From Dactylorhiza incarnata (lineage: Eukaryota > Streptophyta > Magnoliopsida > Asparagales > Orchidaceae): 64,000 nucleotides of DNA. The DNA lies in contig JAWHQI010000051.1 in assembly GCA_033032865.1 (NCBI GenBank), positions 11,240,001-11,304,000 on the forward strand, in the 5' to 3' direction. Below the pieces are notes generated by a model, which did not search any database, was not told where the DNA came from, and worked only from the letters and a program-made list of their open reading frames with translations. Position 1 is the first letter of the stretch. Every line of letters begins with the position of its first letter. Both the position numbers and the translations under genes were made by a program. Of the stretch, positions 56,576-64,000 are shown piece after piece.

Positions 56576-57804
56576 TGTTGAAAATGTTGAAGTGTGAAGT
56601 TGGCGGTCTGGGAGGAGATCACGCGGTATGGCTAACCGCGCGGTCTTGCGGTCTCCATCTGCAGTCTGATCTCTTTGGTCTAGCCGCAGGTCTATTTGGC
56701 TTGACCGCCGTTCTCTATCCAAGGTTGTCGAGGTGAGGCTGCGCGATCTGGTTTGTGAGACCGCGCGGCGAGCTGTTCTCTGGACTGTGCGGGTTAAGTT
56801 GTTAACCGCACAGTCAGTTTTTTGTATCCGACAATCCAGTCTGGTGGTTGTTTGGGTTCTTGGTGGTGCGAGCCGACTAAGGTTCTCTTAGTCGCGCGGT
56901 CTCCTCTTTTGTGTTCGCATAAGCTGGTCCTTGGCGATCTACTGGTATATGCGGACACTGGTGGTTGGTCGACTTGGCGGGCTCTTGCCTTAGTCTACCT
57001 GGCTGTGTTCGCGGTCTCTGGGAGAGGTCTCGTATAGGGGAACACAGGTGGTGGGCATCATGACCGTGCGAGTTGTCATGATCGCGCGACTTCTTGGGGG
57101 GAGTGGCGATCTCCTGGTCCGGGTTGAAGTCGGCAAGCTCACAAAGCGCAGAGCAATCTAGCTGACCGCGCGGGTTGATCGGTCTTGGTCGCGCGGTCAG
57201 GGCGGTGACTCTATCTCATAGGGTTGTGACTGGATCAGGTCGCATGCCTATAAATAGGAGTCACTGTAGCAGCAAAATAATCGCACCAAGTGTAAGCTGA
57301 GCTCGCATCTAGTTCTTGCGGTCTCGTTTTTTGTGACCGGCCGGTTTGCTGATTGAACTTTCCTTGTGCAGCTTCTGCAGATTGTGCGGACAGCAGCGGT
57401 CACCTCTTCTTCTAAGGTGTTCGGGCGGTCTCGCGGCTTGCAGTGCGGGTTGTTGGAGTTCGGGAGAATCAGTGGAGTTCGGGAGGTCGCAACTTCAATG
57501 GTGTTGATTCTAGTCGCCGGTAGTCTGTTCGCGCGGTCTCCTTTCCTAGTCGCGCGAACACCCTGACCGCGCGGTTTGGCGGTCTCTCTTGTTCAGACCG
57601 CCAGTTATCTTTTCTTCAGCCTGTATTTTTCCTATTGGTTTTGTATACTGGCGAAATCATGTCTCGCCATGTATACCTCTCCCTGTAATGAAGATTTCTG
57701 CTATTATCAATAAAGACTGCTTTGCTTCATGTGCTTATGTTTGTTGGCTGTAACTTTGAGTTGTACAATTCCTGCTCACTCCTAGATCTACGGAAAATTT
57801 CACA
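56576..57804 (+). repeat. C2 5' LTR, shared with the truncated copy on the left
   Basis: Starts TGTTGAAAATG, ends AAATTTCACA. Many GCGGTCT/AGACCGC heptamers lie upstream of TATAAATA at 57249-57256. Confidence 0.93.
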
Positions 57805-57820
57805 TGGTATCAGAGGCAGG
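57805..57820 (+). promoter_or_regulatory. C2 primer binding site (initiator tRNA-Met)
   Basis: TGGTATCAGAGGCAGG, directly after the LTR. The first eleven bases match the standard plant Copia PBS. Confidence 0.9.
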
Positions 57821-57927
57821 ATGGAGTGGATAGAGCAGTGAATAACTCAAAGTTTCCATCGCCTTTGTGAAGAAGGAACCAATGGTAGAGCCATGGAAGC
57901 AGGTTTTCAAGAGGTCTTCGAATAGAG

Positions 57928-58833
57928 ATGCTCACGTCGACTAACTTTAAGAAGTGGAAGTCGTGCATGCAGAGTTATCTTCTGGGCGAGGACCTCTGGG
58001 AGGTGGTTGGAGGAGATAGCATGGAGAAAGTTGTCCTAGTTGGGGATAATGGTCATGAGGTGAGGAATTGGAGGAGGATCAATGCGAAAGCAGAGATCAC
58101 TCTAAAAAGGGCAATATCACCTGACCTATTCGATCACATCTTAGGGTGTGGATCAGCTACCAAGATCTGGAGAGCCCTGGATGGGCTGTTTAATAAGAAG
58201 AATGTAGCGAGGCTACAGTTCCTGGAAAATGAGCTGGCTAGGTCGGCTCAGGGAGATCTGTCTATTTATACGTTCTTCCTGAAGATTAAGAACTTGTGCG
58301 CTGAGATTTCAGCACTGGATCCTGATGAGACAATTTCTGAGGCGAAGCTGAAGAGGCACATCATCCGCGGCTTGCGGAAGGAGTATGTGGCCTTTGTGAC
58401 GTTGGTGTAGGGTTGGGCAAATCAACCGTCTCTGCTGGAGCTGGAGAATCTGTTTGCGTCGCAGGAGAGTATGGCAAGGCAGATGGCGGGGGTGTCAGTG
58501 TTTGGGGGAGAAGGCGAGGTGCTCTTCATAGGGAAGAATAAGAAATGGGATAAGAAAAAGAAGAACGCTGGAGGCAATGAGCCTTCAACTTCTAGGCAGC
58601 AGGGGAGGTGCTATGCTCCCAAGGCTGAAGGGAAGAAGAAGGGAGAAGGACTCAAATGCTTTAGATGAGGAAAGCTTGGTCACATCAGAAAGGATTGCCG
58701 GGTGAATCTTCAGCCAAGGCATGCTGCTACAGGGAAGGAGGATGCTGAGGCCAGGAAAAATGATGGAGGATGGGGAGGAGCCTTCTCGGCTTCTGTCAGA
58801 GCTATGGATCCTATCAACTATCAGGAGGACTAG
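57928..58833 (+). pseudogene. gag: C2 Gag, interrupted
   Basis: UBN2-type Copia Gag from ATG 57928: LTSTNFKKWKSCMQSYLLG, KIWRALDGLFNKKN, LKIKNLCAEISALD, LKRHIIRGLRKEY. Stops occur at 58408-58410 (TAG) and 58666-58668. The second replaces the second Cys of the zinc knuckle (CFR, stop, GKLGHIRKDC). A third TAG at 58831-58833 falls where Trp normally precedes the protease motif. It would have formed the particle. Confidence 0.88.
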
Positions 58834-60639
58834 ATCATGGATTCGAGGTGTGGTCATCACCTCACCGGGGATGAGTCAAATCTTTCTTCAGCGCAGCCTT
58901 ACTCAGGTACTGATGCTATCATAACTGCTGATGATAGTGTGCATACTGTCAAGAAGGTGGGGGTTGTTTCCTTGGGTAGTGATAGGGGGCCATTAACGAT
59001 GAAGAGTCTCTATCTTGTGCCCGGAATGAGAAAAAACCTCTTCTCCTTGACCAACGCTATTGACGATGGGTATCACGTTCTGTTCGGCCCAACAGATGTG
59101 AGGTTTCTTCAAAACGTTGAGGCGGTAAAGGCTGATGTCATTCAAGTTGGGAGAAGGGCAAAAGACTTGTTCGTTTTATCGACACAGTTTTATGGTTACA
59201 GGATGAAGACCAATGATAGTGACGTTATATGTCACGAGAGGTTGGGGCATGTAGGGATGGATAAGCTGAAAGCTATGGAGATAAAAGGTCTAGTCAAGGG
59301 CCTGCCTAGTCTATCTTCCTACGGTGATGGTCAAGTTTGCGCGGGATGTCAGCTCGGCAAGTCTCATCGACTGCCATTTGATAAGTCGCAGACAAGGAGT
59401 AGTGTGCCGTTGGAGTGCATCCACGGTAACTTGATGGGAAAGACTGTTACCCCAAGTCTCGGAGGCAGCAGGTATATGCTGGTGTTGATCGATGACTACA
59501 CTAGATATGTCTGGGTTTATTTCCTGAAGGAGAAGGCGGAGGCGTTTGCCAAGTTTGTGGAGTTCAAGGATCTAGTGGAGGGTCGGCTAGGCCTGCGGAT
59601 AAAGAAGTTAAGAACTGACAATGGGGGGGGGGGGGAGTTCACCTCTGGTGAGTTCTCTAGTTTTGGAAGGAAGGAGGGCATCCGGAGGGAGCTTACATGT
59701 GTGCATACTCCACAACAAAACAGAGTTGCAGAGCGGAAGATCCGTCATCTAACGGAGACCTGCAAGTGTTGGCTGCATGCCAAGAGTATCCCAAGGTCCT
59801 TCTGGGCAGAGGGAATGTCTTGTGCTGCCTACGTCATCAACAGGATGCCTCTCAGTCCCATCAACATGTTGACCCTGCATGAGATGATGTTCAAGGAAAA
59901 GCCAAGCGTGGTACACCTACGGGTGTTTGGTTCCACCTGCTATGTGCATGCTCCAGATGCGCTTCAGACGAAGCTAGATGTGAAAGCAAGGAAGCTAGTC
60001 TTCGTGGGATATGATGATCGAAAGAAAGGATGGAAGTGCATGGACCCGAAGATGCGGAGATTTGTTGTATCTTGCGACGTCGTGTTTGACGAGGTGACAT
60101 CTTACAAGGGAAGTTCTGGTGTTGAGTTACCAGAAAGCAGGGTGGAGGAGCCGGAGAGAGCTGTGGAAAATCTTCAGGTGGAGCTGCCTATGTCACCAGG
60201 TGGTCCATCCATTTCTAGTTCTGAGACGGAGGCTTCTGGATCAGGAAGTAGGGGGAGCAATCCTCCTAGTATGTCTGGAAGGGGAGCTACGGAAGAAGCA
60301 GCTGAGGAGAATGCGAGTCAGGGAAAGGTGTTGAGGAGATCGAAGCGAACGATCATTGCCCCTGATCACTATACAGGAGGAAACATGGTGAGCTTTGTCT
60401 CGTGTTTCTTCGTTGGTCCCCTGGATGAGCGGGAACCAGTGAGCTTTGAAAAGGCGAAAGGCGTGGAACAGTGGGATTTAGCTATGAAAGAAGAGATGAC
60501 AGCTCTTGAGAAAAATGAGACTTGGTGTCTGGTGCCCAGGCCCAAGTGTATCACCCTTGTGACATGCAAGTGGGTCTATAAGCTCAAGAAGAAGGAAGAT
60601 GCCAGTATCGAGCTGGGGATTCTCGCAGCAATACGGTGA
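58834..60639 (+). pseudogene. pol: C2 Pol part 1: protease, integrase, RT start
   Basis: 600 open codons. The protease site reads MDSRCGHHLTGD, so the Gly of Asp-Ser-Gly is Arg (58846-58848). Integrase: zinc region (HERLGH, then CAGCQLGK). The first catalytic Asp is replaced by Asn (HGNLMGKT, 59428-59430). The second Asp sits in RTDNGGGGEF, where a 13-G run adds two Gly codons. The third motif is RVAERK. RT begins near 60510 (NETWCLV) but loses about 12 codons after SIE, then shifts frame. Confidence 0.9.
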
Positions 60640-61952
60640 AGATTATGAAGAGACATTTAGTCCGGTGGCGAAGATGACTTCAGTACCGTTTGTTATTGCC
60701 TTGGCGGCATTTTTTGGGTGGGAGATTTGGCAACTCGACGTAAAGAATGCTTTCTTTGTACGGCAAGATTGACAAGGACATCTTCATGATCTAGCCGCCA
60801 GGCTTCGTATATAAAGATTTTCCAGACTATGTCTGTAAGCTGAAAAAGGCCCTGTATGGGTTGAAGCAAGCGTCGAAGGCGTGGTATGGAAAGATTGCAG
60901 AATATCTCCTATTCTGTGGATTCGGTGCTTCAGACTCTCACTTGAGCTTGTTTGTCAAGAAGAATGGGGAGCTTCAAGTCATCGTGCTGCTTTACGTCGA
61001 CGATATGATCGTGACGGGGAATTCGAAGGAGGAGGTAGCAAAGCTTCAGGCTGAGCTATCTATCAGGTTTGAGATGAAGGACTTGGGTGAACTTCACCAT
61101 TTCCTTGGACTCAAAGTGCAGAGGAAGGGAAGTGGAGTGCTGGTGTCCCAGGCTGGATATGCGGAGCGAATCGTGGAGCGATTTGGCATGAAGGAAGGGA
61201 AATGCATCTCTACACCTCTGGAGAAGGCCATGAAACTTTGGAAGGATGAGGGGAGGATTCTGGAAGATCTGATTGTGTTCCGAGCTCTGGTTGGGAGCTT
61301 GATTTATCTGACGATCACTAGGCCGGATATTGCGTATGCAGTTGGCAGGGTGAGTCATTATATGGAGGAACCACGGATGCCACATCTACTAGCAGCCAAG
61401 AATATTTTGAAGTATGTAAAGGCAACTTTGGATATGGGTCTCCTATACAGGAGGGATGCGGGCTTCGAGTTGCATGGGTACATGGATGCTGATTACGGGG
61501 GAGATTCGGATGATCGGAAGTCGACGTATGGATTTGTCTTCATGGAAGGCCCAACGGCTATATCATGGTGCAGCAAGAAGCAGGATTCCATGTCTGTCTC
61601 TACCATGGAAGCGGAATACAAGGCTTTGGCCTTGGCAGCTCAAGAAGCAATCTGGCTTAGGAGGTTGGTGGGAGACGTCCATAAGGAGGTTCGGAGTCCG
61701 ACTCTGCTCTGTGGCGATAATGAGAGTGCACTCAAACTGGTTACTAATCCAGATTGTCACGCGAGGACCAAGCATATCAAGATCGAGCATCATTTCATTC
61801 GTGAGAAGGTGCTGGAGGGGTCTCTTTCGGTCGACCATGTTTAGAGTATGGACAACGTTGCTGACATATTCACAAAGGCGCTGGCGAAGGGGTCGTTCAC
61901 TCGGCTGAGGAGTTTACTTGGGCTGTTTTCAACTTCCCACTTCAAGGGGGAG
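60640..61952 (+). pseudogene. pol: C2 Pol part 2: RT and RNase H
   Basis: RT resumes near 60633 in another frame (EDYEETFSPVAKM, then QLDVKNAF), frameshifts near 60755, has a stop in IFMI-stop-PPGF, then is open 60861-61844 with GLKQASKAWYG and an intact YVDD (LLYVDDMIVTGN). RNase H has DADYGGDSDDRKST, STMEAEYKAL and LCGDNESALKL. A TAG at 61842-61844 precedes SMDNVADIFTKAL. PPT CTTCAAGGGGGAG ends at 61952. Confidence 0.9.
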
Positions 61953-63180
61953 TGTTGAAAATGTTGAAGTGTGAAGTTGGCGGTCTGGGAGGAGACCACG
62001 CGGTCTGGCTAACTGCACGGTTTTGCGGTCTCCATCTGCGGTCTGATCTCTTTGGTCTAGCCGTAGGTCTATTCGGCTTGACCGTCGCTCTCTGTCCAAG
62101 GTTTCCGAGGTGAGGCTGCGCGGTCTAGTTTATGAGACCGCGTTGTGAGCTGTTCTCTAGACTGTGTGGGTTAAGTTGTTAACCGCACGGTCAGTTTTTT
62201 GTATCCGACAATCCGGTCTGGTGGCTGTTCAGGTTCTTGGTGGTGCGCGCCGACTAAGGTTCTCTTAGTCATGCGGTCTCCACTTTTGTGTTCACATAAG
62301 CTAGTCCTTGGCGATCTGCTGGTATATGCGGACACTGGTGGTTGGTCGACTTAGCGGGCTCTTGCCTTAGTCGACCTGGCTGTGTTTGCGGTCTCTGGGA
62401 GAGGTCTCGTATAGGCAAAAATAGGTGGTGGGCGTCATGACCGTGCGAGTTGTCATGATCGCGCGGCTTCTTGGAGGAGTGGCGATCTCCTAGTCCGGGT
62501 TGAAGTCGGCAAACTCACAAAGCGCAGAGCGATCTTGCTGACTACGCTGGTTGACCGGTCTTGGTTGCGCGGTCAGGGCGGTGACTATATCTCATAGTGT
62601 TGTGCCTGGATCAGGTCGCATGCCTATAAATAGGAGTCACTGTAGCAGCAAAATAATTGCACCAAGTGTAAGTTGAGCTCGCGTCTAGTTCTTGTGGTCT
62701 CATTTTTTATGACCGGCCGGTTAGCTAATTGAACTTTCCTTGTGCAGCTTCTGCGGATTGTGCGGACAGCAGTGGTCACCTCTTCTTCTAAGGTGTTCGG
62801 GCAGTCTCGCGGCTTGCAGTGCGGGTTGCTAGAGTTCGGGAGAATCAGTGGAGTTCGGGTGGTCGCGGCTTCAGTTGTGATGATTCTTGTCGCCGGTAGT
62901 CTGTTCGCGCGGTCTCCTTTCCTAGTCGCGCGAACACCCTGACCGCGCAGTTTGGCGGTCTCTCTTGTTCAGACCGCCAGTTATCTTTTCTTCAGCCTGT
63001 ATTTTTCCTGTTGGTTTTGTGTACTGGCGAAATCATGTCTCGTCATGTATACCTCGCCCTGTAATGAAGATTTCTGCTATTATCAATAAAGACTACTTTG
63101 CTTCATGTGCTTCTGGTTGTTGGCTGTAACTTTGAGTTGTACAATTCCTGCTCACTTCTAGATCTACGGAAAATTTCACA
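61953..63180 (+). repeat. C2 3' LTR (1228 bp)
   Basis: Pairs with 56576-57804 with scattered substitutions, many C-to-T. TATAAATA at 62625-62632. Confidence 0.93.
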
Positions 63181-64000
63181 ATACCAGGGATCATGCAAGG
63201 GAGAGGGTTGTTTCTTTCAAAGCTGACAGCTCTAAGAATAGCAAAGCCAGGATGATGTCTCCTCCAAGAAGGATTGCTGAATCAGAGAAATTTGAGAACA
63301 ACACCTCAGACAGCTCTTCATCTGATGACGAGTTTGCAGCCTTCTCAAGGCAGTTCAAGAAGATGAGGAGGAGGAAGCAGTGGAAGAACAAGCCCTCCTC
63401 CTCCTCTCATTCAAAAATGGATCACAACAGATTTGAAAGGCAACACACCAAGGGTGATAGGTATGAATCTAATCCTGGTAAACATGTTTCAAAAAATATC
63501 TTTTGTTATTGCTGCAGCAAACCTGGACATATCATGGCTGACTGTCCAGTCAAAAGGAAGAAAAAGGGTGATATGAAACATCATCACCAAAAGGATAAGA
63601 AGGGGAAAAATCCTTCCTAACAAAGAAAGGAAAGAGCTGGAGTGAATCTGAATCCTCGACTTCAGATTCAGATGATGAAGAGGAAGCCTACATTGGGTTA
63701 TTTGCAGCTAAAAGGGATGATGATTTTCTTGCTGCCAAGGTTGGAATCAAGGCCCCTCTATCACAATCAGATAGTGATTTTGAGGAGGATGAATAGGACA
63801 AAGTTCAACTAGGCCTCATGGCCATCACTGATGAGGAAGCCAGTCAGAACAATTCTGACAGTGAACAGGTACTGATTCATCCCATCTCTTCTTCTGATTA
63901 TGAGACAAGACCAGAATCTGAAGCACCTTCATCAATTGGTGGAAGTGATTCAGAATCTGAGGAAGATGTTAATCAATTAATTGACAAGTATGGTGCTCTC
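63181..64000 (+). pseudogene. gag: C6: Copia Gag C-terminal fragment, runs off the window
   Basis: Open from the LTR junction at 63183: basic RRRKQWKNK region, then a CCHC zinc knuckle CYCCSKPGHIMADC at about 63508-63550, a Lys-rich stretch, TAA at 63618-63620, then in another frame a Ser/Asp/Glu-rich tail (WSESESSTSDSDDEEEAYIG) with a TAG near 63795. The layout (knuckle followed by acidic Ser-rich linker) resembles C1 and SIRE-type Gags. Its left part is replaced by the C2 LTR; its right part is outside the window. Confidence 0.82.

Larger units (their letters stand above)
56576..63180 (+). mobile_element. C2: full-length defective Copia element (6,605 bp)
   Basis: LTRs 56576-57804 (1229 bp) and 61953-63180 (1228 bp), PBS right after the first LTR, gag-pol pseudogenes, and PPT CAAGGGGGAG before the second LTR. 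No TSD: the left side is Pol/PPT of a second copy and the right side is ATACC in C6. Confidence 0.92.

Overview
The window is plant nuclear DNA made almost entirely of LTR retrotransposons. I see no convincing host gene, rRNA, tRNA or CRISPR array. Plant origin is inferred from Athila-like Ty3/Gypsy elements primed by tRNA-Asp (PBS TGGCGCCGTTGCCGGGGA), Copia elements primed by initiator tRNA-Met (PBS TGGTATCAGAGC), a Tat-like Gypsy with a tandem-repeat 3' UTR, and LTRs of 1-2.4 kb. The species cannot be named from the sequence. Short names used below: G1-G4 are Athila-like Gypsy elements, T1 is the Tat-like Gypsy, C1-C6 are Copia elements or fragments. Layout. (1) 1-19373: G1, a minus-strand Athila-like element with gag and a protease-like ORF but no recognisable RT/RNase H/integrase. 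Its 3' LTR is cut by the window start. Its 5' LTR is split by G2 (5778-19142, minus strand, TSD CAAAC), a 13.4-kb element with an uninterrupted 1766-aa Gag-Pol and nearly identical LTRs (2442 and 2444 bp). (2) 19450-46623: a five-layer nest. An old Copia RT region (C5) is split by T1 (19735-46141, minus, TSD TAGAC/TAAAC). The 3' UTR tandem array of T1 is split by a Copia solo LTR, C3 (20942-41160, TSD CTTAT). C3 is split by Copia C1 (21971-41032, TSD ACCAT/ACCCT). C1 is split in its RT gene by G3 (27361-37094, plus, TSD GGAGC), whose two LTRs are both exactly 1509 bp and whose 1590-aa Gag-Pol keeps every catalytic residue I checked. (3) 46624-63180: a Copia tandem. A divergent LTR (C4) is split by the decayed Athila-like element G4 (47273-56162, minus, TSD GACGG). 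C4 is joined by an internal deletion to a Pol 3' end and then to the complete but mutated Copia C2 (LTRs 56576-57804 and 61953-63180). (4) 63181-64000: a Copia gag fragment, C6. How the parts work together: G3 and G2 look able to supply their own Gag, protease, RT, RNase H and integrase. G1 has the same LTR ends, PBS, PPT and 3' UTR spacing as G3 and could be mobilised by a G3-like element. C1, C2, G4 and T1 are disabled by stops, frameshifts and lost catalytic residues, mostly of C-to-T/G-to-A type. The most interesting signals are non-coding. They are: a GCGCT-centred motif after pol in four Gypsy families; duplicated PPTs whose spacing is conserved between G1 and G3; hairpins next to the PPT in G2 and G4; promoter-proximal arrays of short GC-rich dyads in the LTRs of both superfamilies; an 18-bp LTR minisatellite in T1 with very different copy number in its two LTRs; and an antisense ORF between pol and the 3' LTR of C1.
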